Assembly (NCBI RefSeq): GCF_031143425.1
Contig: NC_090439.1
Coordinates: 348,434,027-348,498,026 of the forward strand
DNA from: Pleurodeles waltl
Taxonomy: Eukaryota > Chordata > Amphibia > Caudata > Salamandridae
Length of the DNA: 64,000 nt
Direction of reading: 5' to 3'
Position 1 is the first letter of the stretch. Each line of letters starts with the position of its first letter. Positions 1 through 10,664 of this stretch are shown in pieces. Both the position numbers and the translations under genes were made by a program. Below the pieces are notes generated by a model. The model saw only the letters and a program-made list of their open reading frames with translations, ran no database searches and had not been told where the DNA came from.

Positions 1-545
1 AGAATCCTTTGCAAACCTCAAAATTTGGCCAACCAAAACACCTTTCCTCACATTTCGGTGACAGAAAGTTCTGGAATCTGAGAGGAGACATCAATATCCT
101 TCCACCCAGCGTTCCCCCAAGTCTCCCGATAAAAATGGTACCTCACTTGTGTGGGTAGGCCTGGCTCCGCGACAGGATATGCCCCAAAACACAACGTGGA
201 CACATCACATTTTTCCAAAGTGCCTAGCTGTGGATTTTGGCCTCTAGCTCAGCCGGCACCTAGGAAAACCTACCAAACCTGTGCATTTCTGAAAACTAGA
301 CACCTAGGGGAATCCAAGATGGGGTGACTTGTGGAGCTGTCATCAGGTTCTGTTACCCAGAATCCTTTGTAAACCACACAATTTGGCCAAAAAAGCACTT
401 TTTACTCACATTTCGGTGACAGAAAGTTCTGGAATCTGAGAGGAGCCATAAATTCCCTTCCACCCAACGTTCCCCCAAGTCTCCCGATAAAAATGGTTCC
501 ACACTTGTGTAGGTGGGCCAAGTGCTTGTGACAGGGAAGGGCCAA
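1..545. repeat. 358-bp tandem satellite unit, one full copy and a partial second
   Basis: The segment starting at position 1 is repeated from position 359 with the same order of blocks, including the shared phrases catttcggtgacagaaag and ctcccgataaaaatgg. The offset is 358 bp. The second copy diverges and stops being recognisable near 545. No coding potential is evident. The window starts inside the array, so the true copy number is unknown. Confidence 0.75.
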
Positions 546-599
546 AAACATGTTGAAATTGAGGGAGAACCAAAGCTTGTCCAAAAGGGCAGTTTGAGA

Positions 600-790
600 A
601 AAAAACATTTTTAGGCTAAGTGCAGCAGAAGTTTTATCAGTATAGATGAGACAATGCTGGGTGGTAGGAATTTTGTGGATTCCTGCAGATTCTGGAAGGT
701 TCCATCACAAAAATGTGGGAAAATTGTGTGATTTCCAGCAAAGTTGGAGGTTTGCAGGGCATTGTGGGTAAGAAAATGGTGCGGGTGCCT
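600..790 (-). repeat. Diverged inverted copy of the 358-bp unit
   Basis: Read on the minus strand this stretch follows the block order of the unit at positions 1-150: a 'cctgcaaacctcc' block, a 'cacatttttgtgatgg' block, a 'tccagaatctgcagga' block and a 'taccacccagcattg' block. It is clearly more diverged than the two direct copies. The opposite orientation suggests a rearranged satellite or a foldback element. Confidence 0.45.
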
Positions 791-799
791 GTGAAGCAC

Positions 800-1114
800 A
801 CCACCCTGGAATCACCTAGATGTTTAGTTTTCAGATGTGTCTAGGTCTTGTGGATTTTTCTACATGGCAGCGTCCCAAAGTCCATAACGTGCAGCCCTCA
901 CCATTCCAAGTGGGACGATTTTGAGAGTTAGCCAAGCTCCCATGGCCCAAATGTAAAACGAAAACCCAAAATAATCAAATGTCCTCTTGCTTGCCGTGGG
1001 ATAAGATGTTTTAGTGTGCGGAGGAGAGCTGAAAGACTGTTATCCCCTTCAGTTGGGGTGGGGAACGTAACCAGGTCCATACCGTTGGTAGCTACCACCC
1101 CACTATTTTTTTGT
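800..1114. other. Unassigned non-coding spacer
   Basis: I see no long open frame, terminal repeat or tandem structure between the inverted satellite copy and the palindromic array. It may be the left part of the element that contains the array. Confidence 0.4.
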
Positions 1115-2400
1115 TTTTAATTCCCTGGCATCTAGTAGACTTTCTGCCCCCCCAGGGTGTGGTTCGGGGGTAACTGTCCCATCTGCCCACTGGTGGGCAG
1201 AACAACTTTGTCCCCATTTATTTGGGATGTGGGTATGGCCATACCCCCACCCTCTTATTTTGAAAAAAAAATCTTCCCTGGTCTCTGGTGGCCTTTCTGC
1301 CCTGGGCCTTCCAAAAATAAGCCAATCTGCCCCCAAAGGGGGCAGATATAGCCAACAGTAATGTGCCCCCATGGGGAGCGACCCTTTCCCAAGGGGCTGC
1401 CCCCCCAAACAAAACACACACATACACACACACCAATCCCTGGTGCCTAAGTGGTTTCTGCCCCCGTGGGCAGATCGGCCTAATAGAAATAGGCCGATTT
1501 GCCCCCAAGGGGAGGAGAAATGGCCTAAAATAAATTTACCCCCCCCCAGGGGAGCAACCCTGGCCTAAGGGGTCACTCACCTTGCGTGAAATTGGCGCAA
1601 AAAAAATCCCCGGTGCTTAGTGGTTTCTGCCCCCAATCAGCCTAATAAAAATAGGCTAATCTACCCCCAAGGAGCACAGAAATGTCCTAAAATACATTTG
1701 CCACCCCAGGGGAACGACCATTGCCTAAGGGGTCGCTCCCCTTGCGTGAAATTGACGCAAAAAAAATAAAGATCCCTGGTGTCTAGTGGTTTCTGCCCCC
1801 CTTGGGGAAAGATTGGCGTAGCAAAAATCGGCCGATCTGCCACCAAAGGGGGCAGAAATGGCCTAAATACAATTTGCCCCTCTAGGGGAGCGACCCTTGC
1901 CTAAGGGGTCGCTCCCCATCTGTAAAATAAAGACAACAACAAAATCCCCGGTGCGTAGTTGTTTCTGCATACCTTGGGGGCAGATCGGCCTAATTAAAAT
2001 AGGCTGATCTGCGGCCTAAAATAAATTTGCCCCCCCAGGGGAGCGACCCTTGCCTAAGGGGCCACTCCCCTTAAGTGAAATTCACGTAAAAAAATACTCC
2101 CTGGTGTCTAGTGGTTTCTGTCCCCCTTGGGGGGCAGATTGGCCTCATAAAAATAGGCCAATCTGCCCCCAAGGGGGGCAGAAAGGGCCTAAATATAATT
2201 TGCCCCCTACGGGAGAGACCCTTGCTCCTCACCTCTAAAAAAAATAAAAAAATAAAAAAATAAAAAATTATCCCTGGCTCCTAGAGGTTTCTGCCCCCCC
2301 TGGGGGCAGAAAAGGCCTTAAAAAAAATGCTCCCCTGGGGAGCGACCCCTTCCCAAGGGGTCGCTTCCCTTATGCCAATTTCTTCTAAAAAATAAATCTC
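1115..2400. repeat. Palindromic tandem array, about nine units of 126-173 bp
   Basis: A phrase of the form 'ccctggtgtctagtggttt' recurs near 1122, 1278, 1439, 1608, 1774, 1945, 2099, 2272 and 2398. Within each unit an inverted repeat of the type 'ggggcagatcggcct ... aggccgatctgcccc' is followed by a second one around 'ggggagcgacccttgcc ... aaggggtcgctcccc'. Short apparent open frames here are produced by the repeat and are not genes. The units differ by indels, so this is an old, diverged array rather than a recent expansion. Confidence 0.8.
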
Positions 2401-2745
2401 TGGTGTCTAGTGGGCATTTTAGCAGCCGGATTGCTTTGCAATCCGTCTGCTAAAATGCTCAGAGAGACTTTAAAGGGAAGGAAATTCCTTTCCTTCCCTT
2501 TGAAGCCTCTCAGGCCTCCTCCATGTGATTGGAAGAGAAATGCTGAGCATTTCTCTTCCGATCGCAGGCCTCTGTGATGGACAGCGCGCAATCGCCTTTG
2601 GGGGGTGGGAGGGAAGAACACAAGGGGAGCGCTAGCGCTCTTCTGGGCTCTGTACCCAGGACGTAATAGTTGTGTCCTGGGCACACGAGCACTGTGCCGC
2701 AGGACGTAACCATTACGTCCGCAGCACAGAAGCAGTTAAATCACT
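2401..2745. repeat. Chain of hairpins ending in TTAA
   Basis: Successive inverted repeats are visible: 'gcattttagcag' with 'ctgctaaaatgc' around 2413-2458, 'aaagggaaggaa' with 'ttccttcccttt' around 2470-2503, and 'ggaagagaaatgct' with 'agcatttctcttcc' around 2531-2560. An imperfect one based on 'aggacgtaa' and 'ttacgtcc' lies near 2660-2720. The block ends 'gcagttaa'. A terminal TTAA would fit a piggyBac-like non-autonomous element, but the left terminus was not identified. Confidence 0.5.
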
Positions 2746-2914
2746 TCTATGAAGTGGTAAATGATATTTTGGAGGTCATTCTCAATAACTGGGCAATATA
2801 TGTGATTAAAAGCAACACCATAATATGGTCTCAACACAGCAGTCCACATAAAGCAGCAGAGAAGTTAAACATACCTACAACCTCTTTGTCTTATGGTGGC
2901 ACTGATAGAGTATG
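2746..2914. other. Unassigned AT-rich segment
   Basis: No gene or repeat was recognised. It lies between the hairpin chain and the ERV-like sliver and could be flanking DNA or diverged internal ERV sequence. Confidence 0.3.
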
Positions 2915-3082
2915 TGACCGTTTCACTAATTCTGGGGTCTGATGATTTTTTTCTTATTTTTATTACCCAAATGGCACATAAGAACATTTGGAGTCAATTC
3001 ATGGAGTTAAATGGTTTTATTACAGACCCAAAGCCAACGTTACATAAATGAGTCTCAAAACCATAGGTTAAACATATAGGGA
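2915..3082 (-). repeat. ERV LTR/leader-like fragment, partner of 24240-24430
   Basis: This stretch shares several blocks in the same order with 24240-24430: 'tttcact-attctggggtc', 'ggttaaatg-ttttattacagac', 'caacgttacataaat' and 'tctcaaaaccata'. Two diverged copies flank a minus-strand ERV, so a long terminal repeat or the sequence next to one is likely. The copy here is cut off at about 3083 by another repeat. LTR termini and primer binding site could not be assigned. Confidence 0.5.
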
Positions 3083-3270
3083 CATAATTAAGAGCCCCTA
3101 GCGCAATTCTAAAGCCACATTACAGTCAATGTGGCATGAGAAGGCCAAAAATGCTGCACCATATTTACAAAGTGGCGCAATGCATGCATTGCTCCACTTT
3201 GTAACCTGTTGCGCTACATTATGCCTTCTTCAGGCATAATGTATGCAAAGGGGGCGTTTCTCCGTTATGA
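3083..3270 (+). repeat. Short palindromic interspersed repeat (copy 1)
   Basis: The block is closely similar to 29933-30145. Shared phrases include 'atttacaaagtgg-gcaatgc', the palindrome 'caatgcatgcattg' and 'gcataatgtatgcaa'. Both copies end near 'ccgtta-gaggg'. It is non-coding and probably MITE-like. Confidence 0.6.
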
Positions 3271-3274
3271 GGGC

Positions 3275-5728
3275 TGTAGATAAGTACTTTCTTTCTTGGC
3301 ATGGTTACCCACATTTTCTGCTTGTTGCCAGTGTGTTTGACTGTATTCACTGGGATCCTGCTAACCAGGACCACAGTGATTATGCTCTCTCCCTTCAAAC
3401 TTGGTTCCTTGAACCACATACACCCTGCATTTGGCATACTGGTGCCCCCGTGTAAGCCCTTAATATATGGTACCCAGGTACCCAGGGCATTGAGGTACCA
3501 GGGGATCCCCATGGGCTGCAGTATGTATTATGCCACCCATGGGGAACCCATGCATAATGTATCTGCAGACCTGACATTGCAGCCTGTGTGAAAGGGTGCA
3601 TGCACTCTTTTCACTACAGGTCACTGCACCAGGTCACTATAAGTCACCCACTATGGTAGGCCCTCTTAGGCCAAAGGGCAGGGTGCAAGTACCTGTTTGT
3701 GAGGTGCCCCCACAAACTCCAGTTCCATTTTCCTGGACTTCCTGAGTGCGGGGCACAATTGTATGCATGTACTGGACATAGGTAACCACCTATGTATAGA
3801 TACATAATGGTAACTCCAAACCTAGGCAAGTTTGGTACCAAACATGTCAGAATTCATAACCCCAATACTGTTGCCAGTTTTGGAAGTATGATTCCATGCA
3901 CTCTGGGGGCTCCTTCAGGGACCCCCAGTATTGCTCCTACCAGCCTTCTGGGGGTTTCTGGAGAGCCCAAGATGCTCCCACACATCAGACATGTTTCTAC
4001 CCTCCTGCTGCTTTAACAGCTCAAGCGCAGGAAGACAGAACAAAGGATTTCCTTAGGGAGAAGGGGGGTAACACCCTCTCCCTTTGGAAACTGGCATTAC
4101 ATTGATAGGGAGGGGTAGCCTCTCAAGCTACTGGTATGCTTTGAAGGGCACATTTGGTGCCCAGCGTGCATAAACCGGTTCAGGGACCCCCAGTCCCTGC
4201 TGTGGTGCGAACCTCGACAATTGGAAAGGGGAGTGACCACTCCCCTGTCCATCACCACACAACGGGTGGTGCCCAGAGCTCCTCCACATGGTCCCTGGGT
4301 TCTGCCATCTTGAATCCAAGGTGGGCAAGGGCCTTTGGGAGCATTTGAGTCGCCAGGTCAGGTAGGTGACATCAGAGCCCCTTCCTGATAGATGGTCACC
4401 TGGTAAGTGACCAATCCCCCTTTCAGGGCTATTTACTCTTTCTCTCTTGGGTGGATCCTCAGATTTGGCTTTCAGGATCTTAGCATGACCCCTCTGCAAC
4501 CTCTACTTTGACTTCTGGCTACTGAACTGCAACTGGACCCTCCATGAACCGACAATCTGTACCCAGGAGGAAAGACTCTGCTTTCAACATTGTTTCCATG
4601 GCTCCTTCCAGTTTCTGCAAAATTTCCCCAGCTGTGAATCCTCTGAGGGTAGCAAGTCTTCAGCCTGCATGAGAAGGAAGAAGGAATCTCCCTTGGAGTG
4701 AAGGAGTCACTCCCCTGCATCCGCAGGCACCAACTGCAATGACAACGGGCTGCATGGACCTCCTTTCATCCTGAGCTGCGTGAATCATGCATTACAGGTG
4801 GTGGTCTTTTGCCTTCCCACACAGGACGGTACCCCCATGCACCACATCTCTTGCAGCTACCAAGGCTTTTTGGCATCTCCTCCAAGGGATCTTCAGGCTC
4901 CCTGTAGCCCCAGCCTCCAGCACTCCTTCCTGCAATGCACAGCCCTCTGAGTGCTTCTCCTGCAGCGTGGGACCTTTCTCAAGTTGTGCTGCATGGGCTC
5001 CTCTGTGATTCCTGGTTCCTCTTCCAGTGGGTCTCCTGTGGGGGCTGTCTTTTCTTCTGTGGGCTCGCTGCCTTGCTAAGGGTCCCCTCAGAACTCTCCC
5101 TGTGGGTAGAGTCCTCCTGGTTCTTGCTGGTCCCCAGCAGCTCCATTTTTGCTTCACAGTGACTTCTGCCTTTGCCAAGGCATGTTGGTGGCTCTTCCAT
5201 GCCACTGACCAACTGCAATCTTTGCTCTGGCGTGGAATGATTGCATCCTCGAGGAACTCTTCACCAACTCCAGGACTGCATAGCTGACTGTCTTCTTCCT
5301 ACCGTCGACCGACTCCTGCAACCACAGACATGTGGGTAGTAGATCTTGCCTCCACTGGTCACTTCTGTGACTTCTGGACTTGGCCTCCTTCTTCCACAGG
5401 TCTTCCTCTTAGGAATCCACTGCTGTTTTTTTGCAGTCTTGTCTGGGTGTTGCATTATCTTCTTTTTCATACTTTTGGGTGGTTTGAGGAAACTCCAGTA
5501 ACTTACTCCTTTCTTCCAGTCGCTGGGGGGCACTGTGGTACCTACCTTTGGGTTTCCCAGTTACCCTAGTTCCCCCCTACACATTTCACTTACCTAGGTG
5601 GGGATCCTGCTTTCGCATTCCATTGTTTGAGTATATGGTTTGGGCTCCCCATAGGGTCACTATTGCCTATTTGTCATTGCACTTTTTCACTTTCTATGCC
5701 TAGTTCTGATTACTACTGTATATATCTA
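3275..5728 (+). repeat. Truncated LTR of a large-LTR gypsy-type element
   Basis: The block begins TGTAGATAAGTAC and then reads like the starts of the LTRs at 56844 and 50782, including a 'ggcatggttaccc' block and 'cactgggatcctgctaacca'. Further along it shares 'gggagtgaccactcccctg' and other segments with 51800-51910. The 3' end is lost: the LTR is cut at about 5728 by a MITE fragment before any polyadenylation region and terminal CA. Scattered short open frames on both strands are chance frames in LTR sequence. It is plus-oriented and probably belongs with the downstream integrase fragment as an internally deleted element. Confidence 0.65.
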
Positions 5729-5862
5729 GGGCCAGATTTATACTTCTTCACGCAAAGGCGCATTAGCGCAGTTTTGCATGAAAAAGTACAGCTCCGGCTA
5801 GTGCCATTCCAAGACGCCGAGCGGGCGCCATATTTATGGAATGGCGCTAGCCGGTGCTAATA
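5729..5862 (+). mobile_element. 5' end fragment of a Harbinger-type MITE
   Basis: It starts 'gggccagatttatac', followed by the subterminal hairpin 'gcgcattagcgcag' and 'gcgccatatttatgg', matching the left ends of the 0.9-kb elements at 25271 and 26133. Only about 130 bp remain. The rest is missing at the junction with the integrase fragment. Confidence 0.65.
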
Positions 5863-5889
5863 CCCTGTTACCGTCTCTGAAAAGGACAG

Positions 5890-6832
5890 AAGACACTAAG
5901 GATTTTTGTCACTCCTGTGTCACCTGTCAAGTCAGTGGCAAGACAGGCGGCACTCAAAACTCCCCCTTAATTCCACTTCCAGTGGTTTGGGTTCCCTTTG
6001 AGGGGGTTGGGGTGGGTGTTGGTGGGCCCTTATACCCATCCACAGCCTGGGAACAGATTTATTCTGCTGGTGGTGGAATATGCCACCAGGTATCCTGAAG
6101 CTGTTTCTCTAATCAGACAGAGGTACCAACGTCATGTCGGCCTATCTCAATGCTATGTGGAAGGTGTGTGGGGTAACTTATAAGTTCACCACTCCTTACC
6201 ACACCCAAACCAATGGTTTGTTAGAGACATTTAACAAAACTATCACAGGCATGATCATGGGACTCTCTGAAAAACTCAGGAGGAGATGGGATGTCCTACT
6301 GCCATGCCTCCTTTTTGCCTACAAGGGAATGGGGTACGGCCCCTTTGAACTTCTGCTTGGGCACCCTGTTAGGGGTCCTCTTGCTCTTGCGAGGGAGGGC
6401 TGGGAGCAGCCTCTCAAGCCCCCTATAGAGGGCAGAATACTGGGCCTCAGATCAGAGATGGCTGAGAACATGAAAAAGGCCACTAAAAACCTCCAGGCCA
6501 GCCAAGAAATGCTGAAGTAGTGGCATGACCAGAAGGTTGTTGTGACTGTTTACCAGGCAGAGCAGAAGGTGTGGGTCCTGGAGCCTGTGGCTCCCAAGGC
6601 ACTCCAAGGTAAGTGAAGTGGTCCCCACACAGTAGTTGAAAAGAAGGGTGAGGTCACCTACTTGGCGGACCTAGGCACTCCCAGAAGCCCCCTCAGGGTG
6701 CTTCATGTGAAACACCAGAAGCCCTACTATGACAGGGCTGACATGACCCTGCTCATGGCCACTGATGAGGGACAGGCAGAAGAGAGTGACCCTTGTTTGG
6801 GCAATTGGAGTGCACCTAGGAGATTTTTCACC
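5890..6832 (+). pseudogene. Degenerate integrase fragment of a Gmr1-like retrotransposon
   Basis: An integrase inserts the cDNA copy of a retrotransposon into chromosomes. The fragment starts in the zinc-binding region (C-x2-C-x2-C as HSCVTCQVSGK) and passes through a degraded catalytic core. It keeps the 'YHTQTNGLLETFNKT' block that holds the third catalytic acidic residue and continues into the C-terminal region (LLFAYKG, GPFELLLGHPVRGPLAL, VWVLEPVAPKAL). Block by block it matches the integrase at 61980-63050 but is broken by frameshifts and stops. No reverse transcriptase or gag of the same element is next to it. It probably forms a deletion derivative with the LTR at 3275-5728. Near 6832 the sequence switches abruptly to minus-strand ERV RNase H. 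Confidence 0.8.
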
Positions 6833-7607
6833 TATTCACCATTCCAGATTGGTGATCCAGAGGACATCATAAATCCTCGCTGAGACCACAGTTGCCCAAA
6901 GCCATGAACAACACCAAAGCTGTACTGACGGTTGGTAAAGATCATCACTTTCAATTGATAGGAAACACAACATGCTCTTGTAACATCAATCAGTTTAGCC
7001 ACTTGAGCCGAAAATATTCCTTGAAGCCAAGAAGCTTCAACAACTTCAGACAAAGTAAAGACAGCATAGGCCAACCGCAGACTTCCTCCACTGTCTCTCA
7101 AACATTAACTATCAACCTAAAGGACATAATTAGGTTAGAACAATGGTTTATCTCATATGTGTGGTGTGGGTTTGGTACATAGTTCAGTGACATCAAGGCA
7201 ATTGTGGCTCCCTCACAGAATTCAACTGATCCTTGACTCACTACTGGCAATAGAGTGGCAGGATTAAAAAATCCCCATTGTTTAACTATAAAGTTCCCAG
7301 CAGCCAAAATCACCTGCTCGTATTTTGTAAGTCTACTGCTGGTAAGATATTGTGTGCGTGTCCTCGTCAATAAGATTTCAACTGAATGAGGCACATACAA
7401 AATGAGTGGATGACCCATAACAATATTTTCACACTTCTCAATTGCAGTGCTAACTACAGCCACCACTTTAAGGCAGCCAGGATCCAACACAGCAGAAACA
7501 AATGTCACTGGTCTCTTGGCATTTTCATGCATTTGTGACAGCACTGAGAGAGCACAGCCCTCCCTCTCACTGCAGAAAAGTACAAAAGATTTATTATAAT
7601 CAGGCAT
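6833..7607 (-). pseudogene. ERV pol: RT connection and RNase H region, decayed
   Basis: The longest open piece (7607-7098) shows the retroviral block 'FVLFCSEREGCALSVLSQ', then 'RPVTFVSAVLDPGCL' and 'VMGHPLILYVPHSVE'. These are typical of the end of the polymerase connection domain in class I retroviruses. The next piece (7101-6833) contains the RNase H segment with 'FGVVHGFGQLWSQRGF'. RNase H removes the RNA strand during reverse transcription. A frameshift separates the pieces, and the domain is cut at about 6832 by unrelated integrase-type sequence on the other strand. Assignment to a retrovirus is secure at motif level. The exact genus is not. Confidence 0.8.
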
Positions 7608-7639
7608 CCCTAGGGCCAGGGCATTGTCGAGAGATACCC

Positions 7640-8560
7640 TCAGCTCAAGAAATGAGACAGGAAGTCGTTGTCCGATAGCACCGGATCAAGCTCATCCTTG
7701 TGCATCAGCCTCTGTAAAGGCTTGAAAACTAGGACAAAATTGGGTATCCACTTTCTACAGTAGCCCACAAGTCCGAAAAACATTTGGAAATCCCTCTGTG
7801 TAGCTGGTGGACCCATTTTCAGTACAGCTGAAATCCTCTCTTGTGGCATCTTTCTCACTTCTTTCTCAATTTGATGTTCAAGGTATTGAACCTGTTTTTG
7901 ACAGTACCGCAATTTCCCAGGGGACACCTTATGTGCATTGTCAGCCAGGTGGTTCAATAAAGCAAAAGTATCCTGTTTACATGCTTCTTGGGTATTCAAC
8001 ACCACCATCGATGTATTGAATCAAGACTGAATTTCAAGGCATAATCAGAGATTTCAGATTTATTTTAGAATCTGATTAAAGATCTAAGGATATTCAGTAT
8101 ACCCTTGTGGGACACAACATCATGTTAGGGCAGTGTTTCTGAGCCGGATCGCAAAAAGGAACTGACTGTCCTTATGCAGCAGTATTGAAAAGAAGGTCTG
8201 ACACAGGTCAATGACAGTGAACCAATCAGCCTTACGTGGAATTTGAAACAATATCACAGCTGAATTTACCACAGGGCAACAGGGAATAACAATATTGTTT
8301 ACTTTTCTCAAATCTTGTACAATGCTGTACTTTCTGTTTGGTTTTTGAAGACCCATGATGGGAGAGTTACAAGAACTTTCCCATTATCTTCTTCAGAATT
8401 CCCTTCTGAATTATCGACTCGATTACAGCAATCGTCTCGGGGTCAAATTATATTGCGGGGTCTTTGGGAACTCAACATTTTTTTTGACAGTGAATCAGAC
8501 AGGTCTACACCTTTTAACAGTCAGATTTCCATTCCGGAAAAATCCCACACTTGATGGTTG
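7640..8560 (-). pseudogene. ERV pol: reverse transcriptase, decayed
   Basis: Two open pieces cover the domain. The first (8356-8120) has the 'YSIVQDLRKVNNIV' and 'WFTVIDLCQTFFSI' blocks of the fingers and palm, with a Cys where retroviral RTs usually have a small or charged residue after DL. The second (8008-7640) carries the thumb region, 'LRYCQKQVQYLEHQI' and 'RDFQMFFGLVGYCRKWIP'. The catalytic YxDD box should lie near 8004-8015. There one frame reads Y-I-D-G with a frame break beside it, so the second Asp is not visible. The domain is inactive. Upstream it abuts the protease region and downstream RNase H. Confidence 0.8.
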
Positions 8561-8719
8561 ACAGTTTCCATAAAATCTAAGAGCAGATCATCAATTGCCA
8601 ACAGAGTCACCAATGTGCACTATGCCAAATACTTCATCAAATTAAATGCAGCATCTTCATCTTGAGTATGAACTCCTATTCCTGCTGGGGTACAATAAAT
8701 GACACAATTTAATTTCACC

Positions 8720-9010
8720 AACAAATACCTTCCGAAGAGATTCATGGACTACAGTCCCATAATATGAATTTGTGCCTGTCTTTAAAGAATCCTATCTGGG
8801 GTAGTTTCCTGAACTGTCATGTGACTATTTTCCACACCAACAACTTGGATACTTTTTTCCCGACAGGAGTAGGTTTGGAACTTCTATGTTCACAGAGTAG
8901 AACACATGCACCAGTGTCAACCAAAAATGACATGGTGTGGCCATCCACTTCACTATCCATGAATGATCCACTCTGGTCCACCTCTAAGGCTGCGCCAAGT
9001 ATGCAGTTTA
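8720..9010 (-). pseudogene. ERV protease fragment
   Basis: On the minus strand the retropepsin active-site motif D-T-G-A is encoded at 8918-8907, preceded by a hydrophobic 'MSFLV' segment as in retroviral proteases. This enzyme cleaves Gag and Pol during virion maturation. The surrounding frame is interrupted. The position between the nucleocapsid and reverse transcriptase pieces supports the call. Confidence 0.65.
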
Positions 9011-9029
9011 CCTCCTCCGTCAGGCTCTG

Positions 9030-9797
9030 TCAGGCTGACTGATCAAAGCCATCTCCCTCATTCGAATCGAACAAATGAAATTGTTGAAATGGATTATTAT
9101 CCTGCATCTGATTGATTTGTATCCAGGCTGATTGATCGGAGCCATTTCCTTCGGCCGTATCAAACAGATATTGCTGGAACAGATTTTCATTCTGCGTTCC
9201 ATTCCCATTCATCCTCAGTCTTTGATTTGGATGTTGACGTATGCCAGCAGCTTTTTGCTGTGACATTGGATGTTGAGGGACTTCCATGGTGGGGGCTTGG
9301 GGTACATTGAAATTTTGACTCCTAGGTCTTTGAACTCCCTGCATCTAATTAAAGTTATTATTCTGCCAAGGTACAAATCCTACATTTTGAGCTTAATTAG
9401 CAAGATTTAAACAACATTCCCGCTTCCAATGCCCCATTTTGTTACCAACATGACAAGGGGTTGACCTCTTGAAACTATTTACATCCATTCCTGTACTAGG
9501 ATCTATTTGGACACCTCGACATCTCCATTGTGTTGTATTTTGTGGTTGTTGAAATACACTTTGATTTACGCCTGCATTACTAACAGCTACAGGCATCTGG
9601 CTAGTTATCTGAGCTCCTTTCATCTGAGCAACCATCAACTTCTTTTTGAGCTTATTCTACTTCATTTCTATTTCACCATGGCAGTATTTTGCATAACACA
9701 ACATCTCAATAATTGACTTATTTTGTTAACAAATCAAATGCTGCTGGATCATCAAACTAATCTCTGGTCTCAAACCTGTCACAAACCTTGACACAAA
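9030..9797 (-). pseudogene. ERV gag: nucleocapsid with damaged zinc knuckle
   Basis: The nucleocapsid binds genomic RNA through CCHC zinc knuckles. At 9455-9414 the minus strand encodes 'CHVGNKMGHWKREC', which has knuckle spacing (C-x2-x-x4-H-x4-C) but a Gly where the second Cys should be. The piece downstream (9344-9030) is rich in Gln, Asn and Pro and repetitive, and I recognise no domain in it. The left boundary with the protease is uncertain. On the right the segment is cut by a MITE at 9798. Confidence 0.65.
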
Positions 9798-10661
9798 GGC
9801 CTATATTTATACTCGGTTTGAGCTGAATTAGCGTCATTTTTTTTAACGTTAATTCAGCGCAAACTTAACTCCATATTTATACTGTGGTGCTAGACACGTC
9901 TAGCGCCAAAGTTATGGAGTTAACATCGTTTTCTGGAAGGGAAAACCTAGCTTGCGCCAATGAGATACAAGGTAGGCGTTCCCGTCCAGAAAAGGATGAA
10001 ATGGCCTTTGTGCCATATTTATCCCCGTGCTAAAATCCAGCACGGGGTGGGAGCCTTAAATAAAGGCGCTAAGCTTGCTTAACGTCATTATTTAACGCTT
10101 GGGTATGGGCAGGCGTAAGGGGACCGGTAGGCATATTTCCATGGTCGGAGACCATGGAATTTGCCCACAGGTGCCCTTCCCTGACCCCAGGGACACACCC
10201 ACCCACCCACACCAGGAGGACATCCCAGGTAAGTCCGGGTAACAATTTTTTTCCCAACTCTGCTCGGGGGCCCGGACATAGGGCCCCCCTGCATGGCTAT
10301 GGCCCCAATGGCCATGCTCAGGGGACATTTGTCCCCTGGGCATGACCATTGGGGTGGTGGGCATGGCTTCTGTCTTTACTAAGACAGGAGCCATGTTCAA
10401 TGGGGTTGTGTGCCAGAAATGGTGCTAAACTGCTTAGAGGCATTTTTTTGCCTCTAAATAGTGTAGGGACATAATTTGGTGCACAAGCCCCGGTTCCCCT
10501 ATACGCCTCCCTAGCGCTGTTAGCTCCCTTTCCAACAAGGCTGACAGGGCATTAGCACCAGCTAGTGCCATTCCATCTTGGAATGGCGCTAACCGGCGCT
10601 AGACTTTTTCACGCAAAACTACTCTAACACAGTTTTGTGTGAAAAAGTATAAATCTGCCCC
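9798..10661 (-). mobile_element. Harbinger-type MITE, 864 bp, inserted in ERV gag
   Basis: Terminal inverted repeats are 'ggcctatatttatac' and 'gtataaatctgcccc'. Target duplication AAA lies at 9795-9797 and 10662-10664. The content matches the element at 25271 read in the opposite orientation. It contains the hairpins 'ctcctgtctttactaagacaggag'-type (centre near 10373) and 'catggtcggagaccatgg' (10140-10157). The plus strand has a perfect-looking splice-donor motif, aggtaagt, at 10227. No open frame of coding quality is present. Confidence 0.8.
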
Positions 10662-10664
10662 AAA

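Noticed and set aside
1103..2238. Several open frames with shared Pro/Cys-rich phrases
   Set aside because: They are translations of the palindromic tandem array.
4792..5205. Minus-strand open frame of 137 codons
   Set aside because: It lies within the truncated LTR at 3275-5728, without any motif, and against the element's orientation.
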